The notes below the pieces were generated by a model. The model ran no database searches, was not told the origin of the DNA, and saw only the letters and a list, made by a program, of their open reading frames with translations. From Corynebacterium halotolerans (GTDB taxonomy: Bacteria; Actinomycetota; Actinomycetes; Mycobacteriales; Mycobacteriaceae): a stretch of 64,000 nt of DNA. How positions within the stretch are numbered: the stretch's first letter is position 1; every line of letters begins with the position of its first letter. Made by a program: the position numbers and the translations under genes. Location: NCBI RefSeq assembly GCF_001056295.1, contig NZ_JVMD01000024.1, positions 124,001-188,000 of the forward strand. Reading direction: 5' to 3'. Shown here piece by piece: positions 27,455-34,286 of the stretch.

Positions 27455-28117
27455 ATGGGCCGCATAACCCGGAGAATCGCCGCGATCGACGACCACGAGC
27501 TGTCGTTGCGCGGCCTGGCGGCGATCGTGAACGGCGCCGACGACATCGAATTGGTGGGCATCTACCCCACCGTGCCGCAGCTGCTCGAATCGACCGCCGG
27601 TTCCGAGCGCCTCGATCTGGTCGTGCTCGACCTGCGCCTGGGCGATGACTCGCGGCCGGAGGACAACGTCCGCGCCCTCGACGCCGTCACGGACAACGTG
27701 ATCATCCTCTCGTCGCTGGAAAGCCCGTACCTGGTGCGGCGCGCCCTCAAAGCAGGGGTGCTGGGCATGGTGCAGAAGTCCGAGTCCCCCGCGACCATCC
27801 TCGACGCGATCCGCGAAGCCGCCTCGGGCCGCGGAGTACCCACCACCGAATGGGCGGCGGTCATCGATTCGGACCCCCATCTCGATGCCGTGGAACTGTC
27901 CGATCGCCAGCGGGAGGTGCTGGAGCTCTACGCCTCCGGAGAACCGGCGAAGCGGGTGGCGCGCCTGACGGGACTGGCCCAGGACACGGTCAACGACTAC
28001 CTGGGCCGCATCCGGCTCAAGTACGCGGCCGCGGGCCGGCCGGCCCCGACGAAGACGGACCTGTTCCGGCGGGCCCAGGAAGACGGTCTGCTGCCGGGCC
28101 CGAGCGATCCCGCATAG
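27455..28117 (+). CDS. NarL/LuxR-family response regulator
   Basis: 220 residues. The receiver domain (about 8-125) has acidic residues IDDHE, the phospho-acceptor Asp in LVVLDLRLGDD (near 60), SSLESPYLVRRALKAG and a KS pair (MVQKSES). The C-terminal GerE/LuxR HTH is LSDRQREVLELYASGEPAKRVARLTGL through VNDYLGRIRLKYAAAGR. It lies directly after the sensor gene and before a small LuxR-type protein. I chose the ATG at 27455; the longer in-frame reading runs through the repeat region and lacks family similarity. Confidence 0.88.
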   Translation: MGRITRRIAAIDDHELSLRGLAAIVNGADDIELVGIYPTVPQLLESTAGSERLDLVVLDLRLGDDSRPEDNVRALDAVTDNVIILSSLESPYLVRRALKAGVLGMVQKSESPATILDAIREAASGRGVPTTEWAAVIDSDPHLDAVELSDRQREVLELYASGEPAKRVARLTGLAQDTVNDYLGRIRLKYAAAGRPAPTKTDLFRRAQEDGLLPGPSDPA

Positions 28118-28151
28118 GCACCGGGCCCGGGAACCGACGCAAAGGCATGCG

Positions 28152-28162
28152 CCCCATAAATG
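28152..28162. promoter_or_regulatory. 11-mer CCCCATAAATG shared with the chaperone operon upstream region
   Basis: Its exact reverse complement is at 30352-30362, upstream of the J-like/dnaK-like operon. Here it lies about 90 bp before the small LuxR-type gene. Confidence 0.35.
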
Positions 28163-28247
28163 GTGTCTCGCGCATGCGCCGTTGACGCAGTGCAATGGAG
28201 TGGTACCCCTCCATCCTGATTTCAGCCCGATCCAGGAGCGATGCGCA

Positions 28248-28499
28248 ATGACGACCGTCCTCGACGCCGATGACCCGGTGGTTCGCCGCCTGCCTTCCCT
28301 CACCGCGCGTGAGACGCAGGTCCTCGATGCGTGGCTCAACTCGACGAGCAAGGCCGAGGCGGCCGAAAAGCTGCTGCTCACCGAGAACACGGTGCGCACG
28401 CACATCCGGCGGATCCGCGCCAAGTACGGCAGCCTGGGCTACGACGTCTCCACGAAGGTCCAGCTGCTCGAGCGCGTGATCCTGGACGGGCTGCTGTAG
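28248..28499 (+). CDS. Stand-alone LuxR-type HTH protein
   Basis: 83 residues, consisting of little more than a GerE/LuxR DNA-binding domain: PSLTARETQVLDAWLNSTSK, EAAEKLLLTENTVRTHIRRI and RAKYGSLGYDVSTKVQLLERVI. There is no receiver domain. It resembles the C-terminal domain of the preceding response regulator and could modulate it, for example by competing for sites or forming heterodimers (inference). The ATG at 28248 follows AGGAG at 9 nt. It is encoded on the same strand 130 bp after the regulator gene. Confidence 0.85.
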   Translation: MTTVLDADDPVVRRLPSLTARETQVLDAWLNSTSKAEAAEKLLLTENTVRTHIRRIRAKYGSLGYDVSTKVQLLERVILDGLL

Positions 28500-28625
28500 C
28501 CGGTCCGGCAGTAGCCGGTCCGGCGCCGGGGAGTCGGGCTCCGGGCGATCCGACCTCGATCGGTCCGCCATCGGTCAGTCCCACATGGGGCAGCCCAATG
28601 CCGAGCTGCGCCGGTCCGCCCCTGT

Positions 28626-30257
28626 CTAAGCCAGTTCGACGATCTCCATGTAGTCGTCGTTCCACAGGTCCTCGGTGCCGTCCGGCAGGACGATGACCCG
28701 CTCCGGCTCCAGCGCCTCCACGGCCCCGGGATCGTGGGTGACCAGGACGACTGCGCCGGTGTAGGTACGCAGCGCGTCCAGCACCTGCTCGCGCGACTGG
28801 GGGTCGAGGTTGTTGGTCGGCTCGTCGAGAAGCAGGACGTTGGCCCGGGAGGACACCAGCGCCGCCAGCGCCAGGCGCGTCTTCTCGCCGCCCGACAGCG
28901 TGCCGGCGGGCTGGTCCAGCTGCTCGCCGGAGAACATGAACGCGCCGAGCAGGCCGCGCAGCTCCTGCTCGTCGACGTCCGGGCAGGCGTCGACGGTGTT
29001 CTGCCACACCGACTTCGCCGGGTCGATGGTGTCGTGCTCCTGCGCGAAATAGCCGACCTTCAGGCCGTGGCCGGTGACGATGCCGCCCTCGCCGTCGGTG
29101 CGTTCCACGCCCGCGAGCAGCTTGAGCAGCGTCGTCTTGCCGGCGCCGTTGAAGCCGAGCACGACCACGCGGGACCCGCGGTCGATGGCCAGGTCGACGC
29201 CCGCGAAGACCTCCAGCGAGCCGTACATCTTGGTCAGGCCCTTGGCGTTCATGGGCGTCTTGCCGCACGCGGCGGGCTCCGGGAAGGAAATGTGGGCGAC
29301 CTTGTCCGCCACGCGGACCTCGTCCAGGTCCCCCATCATCCGCTCGGCGCGGGCGACCATCTGCTTCGCGGCGCGGGCCTTGGTGGCCTTCGCGCCGAGC
29401 TTGTCGGCCTGCTTCCGCAGCTGGGAGGCCTTCTTCTCGGCGTTCGCGCGCTCGCGGCGGCGGCGGGCCTCGTCGGTGGCGCGGGCGTCGAGGTACTTCG
29501 ACCAGCCCATGTTGTAGACGTCCGCCTCGGCGCGCACGGCGTCGAGGAACCAGACCTTGTTGCACACGTCGCCGAGCAGTTCGACGTCGTGGCTGATCAT
29601 GATCAGGCCGCCCTCGTGCTTGGACAGGAACCCGCGCAGCCAGGTGATGGAGTCGGCGTCGAGGTGGTTGGTCGGCTCGTCGAGAAGCAGCGTCGTCGCG
29701 GACTTGCCGCCGCCGGCGGACGCCGCGAAGAGGATCTGGGCCAGTTCGACGCGGCGGCGCTGACCGCCGGAAAGGGTCTTGAGCTGCTGGTCCAGCACGC
29801 GCTCCTCCAGCCCCAGGGCGTCGCAGATGCGGGCGGCCTCGGCGTCGGCCTCGTAGCCGCCGAGGTCGTGGTAGCGCTCCTCCAGCCGCGAGTACTTCCG
29901 GATGGCGGCGTCGCGTTTGCCGTCGTTGCCGGTGGTCTCCATGATTTCCTGCTGCCGCTCCATGTTGCGGCGGATGGAGTCCAGGCCGCGGGCGGACAGC
30001 ACGCGGTCGCGGGCGGTCTGCTCGATGTTGCCCTCGCGGCTGTCCTGCGGCAGGTACCCGATGTCGCCCGAGCGGGTGACGCTGCCGCCGTAGGGCTCGC
30101 CCTCGCCGGCGAGGATGCGCATGGTGGTGGTCTTGCCGGCCCCGTTGCGCCCGACGAGGCCGATGCGGTCGCCCGGCTGGACGCGCAGCATCTCGCCCGG
30201 GGCATCCAGAAGGGTGCGGGCTCCGACGCGGACTTCGAGGTCATGGGTCACGATCAC
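28626..30257 (-). CDS. ABC-F family ATPase (translation factor type)
   Basis: 543 residues with two nucleotide-binding domains and no membrane helix. First: GLVGRNGAGKTTTMRI, LSGGQRRRVELAQILF, LLLDEPTNHLDADS. Second: VLGFNGAGKTTLLKLLAG, LSGGEKTRLALAALV, LLLDEPTNNLDPQS. Between them is the charged ABC-F linker (ARRRRERANAEKKASQLRKQ). ABC-F proteins bind the ribosomal E site and resolve stalled or antibiotic-blocked ribosomes. The GTG at 30257, 8 nt from TAGGGT, begins the protein at IVTHDLEVRVGART, as expected for the first strand. It is divergent from the chaperone operon. Confidence 0.93.
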   Translation of the reverse strand: MIVTHDLEVRVGARTLLDAPGEMLRVQPGDRIGLVGRNGAGKTTTMRILAGEGEPYGGSVTRSGDIGYLPQDSREGNIEQTARDRVLSARGLDSIRRNMERQQEIMETTGNDGKRDAAIRKYSRLEERYHDLGGYEADAEAARICDALGLEERVLDQQLKTLSGGQRRRVELAQILFAASAGGGKSATTLLLDEPTNHLDADSITWLRGFLSKHEGGLIMISHDVELLGDVCNKVWFLDAVRAEADVYNMGWSKYLDARATDEARRRRERANAEKKASQLRKQADKLGAKATKARAAKQMVARAERMMGDLDEVRVADKVAHISFPEPAACGKTPMNAKGLTKMYGSLEVFAGVDLAIDRGSRVVVLGFNGAGKTTLLKLLAGVERTDGEGGIVTGHGLKVGYFAQEHDTIDPAKSVWQNTVDACPDVDEQELRGLLGAFMFSGEQLDQPAGTLSGGEKTRLALAALVSSRANVLLLDEPTNNLDPQSREQVLDALRTYTGAVVLVTHDPGAVEALEPERVIVLPDGTEDLWNDDYMEIVELA

Positions 30258-30265
30258 GTCGCGCC

Positions 30266-30271
30266 ACCCTA
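30266..30271 (-). promoter_or_regulatory. -10 box TAGGGT (minus strand), leaderless ABC-F gene
   Basis: TAGGGT on the minus strand precedes the GTG at 30257 by 8 nt. Confidence 0.55.
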
Positions 30272-30351
30272 CCAGCCGCGATGCCGCGGACCGGCATGCA
30301 CATTCCGGCGCTGGCCCGCAGCCGGGCTTCCCGTTCATTCCACTGCCCCGT

Positions 30352-30398
30352 CATTTATGGGGGCACCAGTTTGTGCCGCCCAGAAAATCCGGTCTACC
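30352..30398 (+). promoter_or_regulatory. Candidate promoter/operator of the accessory chaperone operon
   Basis: Possible -35 TTTGTG (30370-30375) and -10 TCTACC (30393-30398) with a 17-nt spacer. The inverted repeat GGCAC-N6-GTGCC (30362-30377) overlaps the -35, and CATTTATGGGG (30352-30362), shared with the small LuxR gene region, lies just upstream. Neither a CIRCE element nor a HAIR site is present. The start point would be about 115 nt before the TTG start at 30524. Confidence 0.4.
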
Positions 30399-30523
30399 CC
30401 GAGCCTCATTGCCGTTGGGAGAATTCATGGGTGCGCCCCATTGTCGCCGGCATTGCATGACCGGACGAAACACATATGACGCTAAAGCTCAATCGGCGGC
30501 AGCACCTGGAACAGGAGACAACG

Positions 30524-31687
30524 TTGGCCGTAAAAACCGACTACTACGAATTGCTGGGGATCCCTCGCGACGCGAGTGCCGACGCGGTGGACAAAGCCGT
30601 CCGGGAACAGATGTCCGTGTGGCGCAAACGGGTGGAGACATCGGACCTGTCGGCGAAACAGGAAGCCGAGCGCCGCATGGAGCTCCTGGCCGAGGCCCGC
30701 ACGATTCTCCGCGACGGAGCGAAACGCTCGCAGTACGATCGCGAATTGGCCACCGGTGGCGTGGAGCGCCCGTCCGTGGAAACCTCAGGCGCGGGAGCCG
30801 GCGTGGACGACTGGGTGGGCAAAGCCCGGGCACACATTGAACGAAACGACTATCAAAGCGCGGTATACGCCACGAAGATGGCCCTGCAGCTGGGCACCTC
30901 CACCCCAGAATTGTGGTACCTGCGCAGCCGGGCCAACGTCGGACTCGGCGAGCTGCAGGACGCCCTATACGAAGCCAGAGAGGCGGTCAACGGCGACTCC
31001 GGCAATCTCGTGTTCATCTCCCAGTTGGCCATCGTCCACGAGTTCCGCAAGGAATACCGTGAGTCCCTCGGTGTTCTCGATGCGGGGCTCACCCTGGATC
31101 CGGGTAACCGCGGTTTGAACATCCAAAAAGCCAGCCTGTTGCTCGACTTGGAGCAGTGGGACCCGGCGTTGCACATCACGAAATTCCTCCTGGGCATGGA
31201 CAACAAAGACATGATCGCCTCGCGATTTCATGTCGCCGGCCTCATCGGGAAGGCGGAAGGTTTCAAGACCTCCGGGTTCGGCGGAAAGTTCTTCGAAAAC
31301 GACGAGGCTTGGGCACAGTACTCCGCCTGCGTGGACGAAATTGCGATGTTCCGGTTCGAGCCGGGGTCGGAGGAGGAACAACTCCGCGCCGAGTATGTCC
31401 AAGAACGGGACGAGCAAGCGCAGATGACATTCTGTCTGCCGTGGTACCCCATTGATTTCGTACGGTCGACCCTGAATCCCAAACACAAGAACTCCCGCGT
31501 AGCACTGGCGGCCGTGTATACGTGCATTTATTCGGGTGTGGGCCTCATGATCAGTTTCTGGCTCCTGAGCTTCGGCGGGATCGGCGTCATTCTCGGCCTG
31601 GGGGTGTGGGTCTTCCTCGGGCTGTCGTGGTGGCAGAGCTACAAACCCGCGTGGAAAGACAGGCGAACGTGGATCCAATCGATCTAG
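30524..31687 (+). CDS. Membrane-anchored J-like/TPR protein (HPD-less J domain)
   Basis: 387 residues. The N-terminus KTDYYELLGIPRDASADAVD (about 4-23) and the closing helix ARTILRDGAKRSQYDREL (to about 75) are those of a J domain. The HPD loop is absent: helix II runs MSVWRKRVETSDLSAKQEA without His-Pro-Asp. A TPR-like helical region follows (about 90-235, e.g. NDYQSAVYATKMALQLG, YRESLGVLDAGLTLDPGNRG). Two membrane helices near the C-terminus (about 326-372) end in a basic tail, so the J and TPR parts are probably cytoplasmic and tethered. I prefer the TTG at 30524 (AGGAG, 6 nt) over the ATG at 30476, which lacks a ribosome site and adds 16 unlike residues. Codon use is less GC-biased than in neighbouring genes. 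Confidence 0.82.
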   Translation: MAVKTDYYELLGIPRDASADAVDKAVREQMSVWRKRVETSDLSAKQEAERRMELLAEARTILRDGAKRSQYDRELATGGVERPSVETSGAGAGVDDWVGKARAHIERNDYQSAVYATKMALQLGTSTPELWYLRSRANVGLGELQDALYEAREAVNGDSGNLVFISQLAIVHEFRKEYRESLGVLDAGLTLDPGNRGLNIQKASLLLDLEQWDPALHITKFLLGMDNKDMIASRFHVAGLIGKAEGFKTSGFGGKFFENDEAWAQYSACVDEIAMFRFEPGSEEEQLRAEYVQERDEQAQMTFCLPWYPIDFVRSTLNPKHKNSRVALAAVYTCIYSGVGLMISFWLLSFGGIGVILGLGVWVFLGLSWWQSYKPAWKDRRTWIQSI

Positions 31688-31759
31688 ACGGTATCTCCTC
31701 ACTCCACCTTCTTCCGAGGCTTGCCACAACCCCCAGACTCTTTCAAAAGGAGAACGTCA

Positions 31760-33289
31760 ATGAATTCCATGGCCTACGGCATTGATCTGGGCACCACCTT
31801 CAGCTGCGTCAGCAGAGTGGGCGACGACGGCGAAGCGGAAATCATCCGCAATTCGGAGGGCCAGATGGCCACCCCATCGGTGGTTCTCATAAACACGGAG
31901 GCCACATTCGTCGGGCAGATGGCGAAGGCCCAGCGGGCGATGTACGCGAACGACACCATCGAATTCGTCAAGCACCAGATGGGCAACCCCGCGTGGCGCT
32001 TTCCCACCGCGGATGGCATGGAGCACACGGCGGAGTCGATTTCGTCGATCATCCTGAAGAAGCTCGTGGAGGACGCCAATGATGTCCTGGGGGCGCAGGT
32101 CGACGACATCGTGGTCACCGTGCCCGCCTACTTCGACGACACTCGCCGAGCCGCGACGAAGCAGGCGGCTGCGATGGCCGGCTTGAACGTCCTGGAGATC
32201 ATCAACGAACCGACCGCAGCCGCCTTGAGTTTCGGTCTCAGCAGCGGGTTCGAGGGGTCGCTGCTGGTGTACGACCTCGGGGGCGGCACGTTCGATGCCA
32301 CGCTCGTCGACGTCCGCGATGGGGTGTTCGACGTGGTCGGCACCGACGGCGACCGGAACTTGGGCGGACGCAACTGGGATGACGCACTCATTCAGCATCT
32401 CCGTGCCCAGTTCCGGGAGCGCACTGGCACCGACATCGGCACGGAGGCGGAGGATGAGGCAATGCTGCGCGACCGCGCCGAGTCGGTGAAACTCTCGCTG
32501 ACCCAGGCTCAGAAGGCATCGGCGTTCATAAGTTACGGCGGGCTGAACGAGCGCATCGTGGTCACCCGCGATGAGTTCGAGCAAATGACCGAGGACCTGC
32601 TCATCCGCACCAAGTGGTTGATCGACGAGGTACTGGAGAAGGCGGGTCGTGACATGTCGTCGGTGGACAAGCTCCTCCTCGTCGGCGGATCGACCCGCAT
32701 GCCGATGGTTCCGGCCATGATCGAAGACAATTGGGGTGTTACGCCGGACAAGTCCGTGCACCCCGACGAGGCCGTGGCCCTCGGTGCCGGCATTCACGCA
32801 GCGAACCTCAAGCGAAAGGCCGACGGCGGCGGGGACGGCACTGACGGCCTGGCGAAACTCCCGGAGTTCGTGATCAACGACGTCACTTCGCACGGCATGG
32901 GAGTTGTCGCGAGGAACGATGAGGGCATCATGGCCAACAGCGTGCTCATTCCGGCGCAGACGAAGATCCCCGCCCATGCGCATGATCTGTTCGCCACAGT
33001 CGCCGACAACCAGACCCAGGTCAATGTCCAGGTCACCGTGGGTGACGACACTCAGTTGGAGTACGTCTCCATCATCGGCGAGTCGCTGATCAATCTGCCG
33101 CCGATGCCCAAGGGCTCACCAGTGAAGATCACCTTCCACTATGACGTCGACGGGATTGTCCACGTGGAGGTACACGATGGCACCACGGGGAAGAGCCTCG
33201 GCGAATTCCCCGTGGTCCGCGAGGGGGCGCTGACCGACAGCGAGATGACGCAGTTCCAGCAGATCGTGAAGGGAATGGACATCCAGTGA
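31760..33289 (+). CDS. Accessory Hsp70 (DnaK-like) lacking the helical lid
   Basis: 509 residues, against about 610-640 for DnaK. The ATPase domain is complete: YGIDLGTTFSCVSRV (phosphate 1, near 5), INEPTAAALSFG, VYDLGGGTFDATLVDV (phosphate 2, near 169) and LLVGGSTRMPMVPAMI (adenosine motif, near 306). A beta-type substrate domain follows (about 366-485: FVINDVTSHGMGVVARND, PAQTKIPAHAHDLFAT). After it only some 25 residues remain, so the alpha-helical lid and tail are missing. The ATG at 31760 has AAAAGGAG 7 nt upstream; the reading continues further upstream without similarity. It lies 72 bp after the J-like gene and is coupled to the GrpE-like gene. It is clearly not the housekeeping dnaK. 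Confidence 0.93.
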   Translation: MNSMAYGIDLGTTFSCVSRVGDDGEAEIIRNSEGQMATPSVVLINTEATFVGQMAKAQRAMYANDTIEFVKHQMGNPAWRFPTADGMEHTAESISSIILKKLVEDANDVLGAQVDDIVVTVPAYFDDTRRAATKQAAAMAGLNVLEIINEPTAAALSFGLSSGFEGSLLVYDLGGGTFDATLVDVRDGVFDVVGTDGDRNLGGRNWDDALIQHLRAQFRERTGTDIGTEAEDEAMLRDRAESVKLSLTQAQKASAFISYGGLNERIVVTRDEFEQMTEDLLIRTKWLIDEVLEKAGRDMSSVDKLLLVGGSTRMPMVPAMIEDNWGVTPDKSVHPDEAVALGAGIHAANLKRKADGGGDGTDGLAKLPEFVINDVTSHGMGVVARNDEGIMANSVLIPAQTKIPAHAHDLFATVADNQTQVNVQVTVGDDTQLEYVSIIGESLINLPPMPKGSPVKITFHYDVDGIVHVEVHDGTTGKSLGEFPVVREGALTDSEMTQFQQIVKGMDIQ

Positions 33290-33783
33290 CCGAGATGGAC
33301 GATGTGACAATCCACGGGCCGGACCTGGGCGATCTTCAGGGCTCTCTCGATGAGTTGATGGGCCTGTTCCGGCGGCGCCTGCTATCCGACCGCGCCGCCG
33401 CCGAACGGGAGGCGGCACTGCAGGATCTGCTCGAGGGACGTTTCCTGGAGTCGTTCCTGCATCGGGTGCGATTGTTGATGGATCGCCTGGCATCCGCGGA
33501 CGAATACGACTCCCCCGATGCCGGTGAAGGCACGCAGTCGTATACGTTTGCGCGGTCGGTGTTCGAGGAGCTGTCGGAAGCGCTGGCGGAAGTGGGCGTG
33601 GAAGTCATCGATGGCGGCGGGGAATTCGATCCGACCCGCCACAACGCGGTCGGCCGGGAACCCGGCGATGCCGAGGTACCGACGGTCGCCCGGGTGGTTT
33701 CGGTCGGCTTCGCCCACCGCGGACGGATTATCGTTCCAGCCGACGTTCTGGTGACCGTCGCGGAGCCGAATCCGCCCAATTGA
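33286..33783 (+). CDS. GrpE-like nucleotide exchange factor
   Basis: 165 residues. The N-terminal half is charged and helical (DLQGSLDELMGLFRRRLLSDRAAAEREAALQDLLE), suiting the long GrpE dimer helices though shorter. The C-terminal part matches the GrpE beta-domain: EVGVEVIDGGGEFDPTRHNA, then VARVVSVGFAHRGRIIVPADVLVTV, the positions of the conserved FDP-HxAV and GY--GR-LRPA-V-V. The GTG start overlaps the DnaK-like stop (GTGA), implying translational coupling and roughly equal synthesis. GrpE would release ADP from the Hsp70. The match is by pattern, so a profile search would be useful confirmation. Confidence 0.82.
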   Translation: MTEMDDVTIHGPDLGDLQGSLDELMGLFRRRLLSDRAAAEREAALQDLLEGRFLESFLHRVRLLMDRLASADEYDSPDAGEGTQSYTFARSVFEELSEALAEVGVEVIDGGGEFDPTRHNAVGREPGDAEVPTVARVVSVGFAHRGRIIVPADVLVTVAEPNPPN

Positions 33784-33816
33784 TCGGGATGCACCGCAAG
33801 TTGGAAGTGACGACAT

Positions 33817-33872
33817 AGTAAATGCCCGCCGGTTGTCCGGGGATATCCCCGGACAACCGGCGGGCATTTACT
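33817..33872. terminator. Perfect 56-bp palindrome, bidirectional terminator
   Basis: The sequence equals its own reverse complement over 56 bp (axis between 33844 and 33845). It lies between the GrpE-like gene and the converging zinc-finger gene. It would form a very stable RNA hairpin on either strand, ending in an A/T-rich base (ATTTACT), and in DNA could form a cruciform. Confidence 0.8.
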
Positions 33873-33904
33873 CGTGGTGCGCCATGAACGGCGGGAGGCA
33901 CCGC

Positions 33905-34054
33905 CTATTTCCAGTAACCTTCGTGCTTGGAGCAGACCAGTCCGGTGTTGTTGCACTTCGAGCAGGTGAGGGACCCAAACATGCCGGATCCTCCACCCGA
34001 GCCCTTGCAGCTCGGGCAATCATTGAGGTGATTGCCGCACTTGTGGCAGTTCAT
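33905..34054 (-). CDS. 49-residue DnaJ-type zinc-finger miniprotein
   Basis: A very small gene that automated callers may drop. It starts at ATG 34054 with AAAAGGAG 6 nt upstream, a strong ribosome site. The peptide has four Cys pairs or singles: CHKCG, CPSCKGSG, CSKCNNTG and LVC, linked by a Gly/Ser loop. CPSCKGSG and CSKCNNTG are CxxCxGxG-type motifs of the DnaJ cysteine-rich domain, which is also the fold of the anti-TRAP/RtpA family. It would bind one or two zinc ions. It sits next to an Hsp70 operon whose J-like protein has no zinc finger, suggesting the two functions are encoded apart. That link is inference. Confidence 0.8.
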   Translation of the reverse strand: MNCHKCGNHLNDCPSCKGSGGGSGMFGSLTCSKCNNTGLVCSKHEGYWK

Positions 34055-34120
34055 CCTATTCTCCTTTTGATCGCGTGTTCAAATAGCTGGCAAACTGACG
34101 GGAAACCGACCGGCGCTATT

Positions 34121-34149
34121 CGTATAGTGCCGTTCCGGCACCATAATCA
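34121..34149 (-). promoter_or_regulatory. Candidate promoter with operator for the zinc-finger gene
   Basis: On the minus strand TGATTA (34144-34149) and TATACG (34121-34126) are spaced 17 nt. The perfect inverted repeat GTGCCG-N3-CGGCAC (34127-34141) fills the spacer, an ideal repressor position. The transcript would start about 60 nt before the ATG at 34054. Confidence 0.45.
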
Positions 34150-34155
34150 TTGTCT

Positions 34156-34231
34156 CTCCCCCGCCAAATCGGCAGCCACCAAAAATGGTGTGCGACACCG
34201 AATCCGCATGAAATCTCCTCCGCCAAATCGG
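34156..34231 (+). repeat. Direct repeat CTCCYCCGCCAAATCGG x2
   Basis: 17-bp units at 34156-34172 and 34215-34231, 59 bp apart, differing in one base, in the divergent region between the zinc-finger gene and the lycopene-cyclase-like gene. Between them is CACCA-N4-TGGTG. These are possible sites for a regulator acting on either gene. Confidence 0.45.
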
Positions 34232-34274
34232 TTTAGATTCATGCTCAAGTTGAGTGCTTTTCCGGCTGGGTCGT

Positions 34275-34280
34275 TAAGGT
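34275..34280 (+). promoter_or_regulatory. -10 box TAAGGT, leaderless start
   Basis: TAAGGT ends 6 nt before the ATG at 34287. Confidence 0.6.
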
Positions 34281-34286
34281 GAGCCC

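Noticed and set aside
28182..28209. Promoter TTGACG-N16-TACCCC for the small LuxR gene.
   Set aside because: The -35 is good but the -10 is poor, and no alternative supports it.
30524..34054. The Hsp70 cluster as part of a phage-defence island.
   Set aside because: No nuclease, toxin, integrase, restriction or other defence gene lies next to it; flanks are core genes. The possibility cannot be excluded but has no support here.
34244..34260. CTCAAGTTGAG followed by GAGTGCT as a HAIR (HspR) or CIRCE (HrcA) element.
   Set aside because: Only half-sites are present, arranged head to head without the required N7 or N9 spacing.
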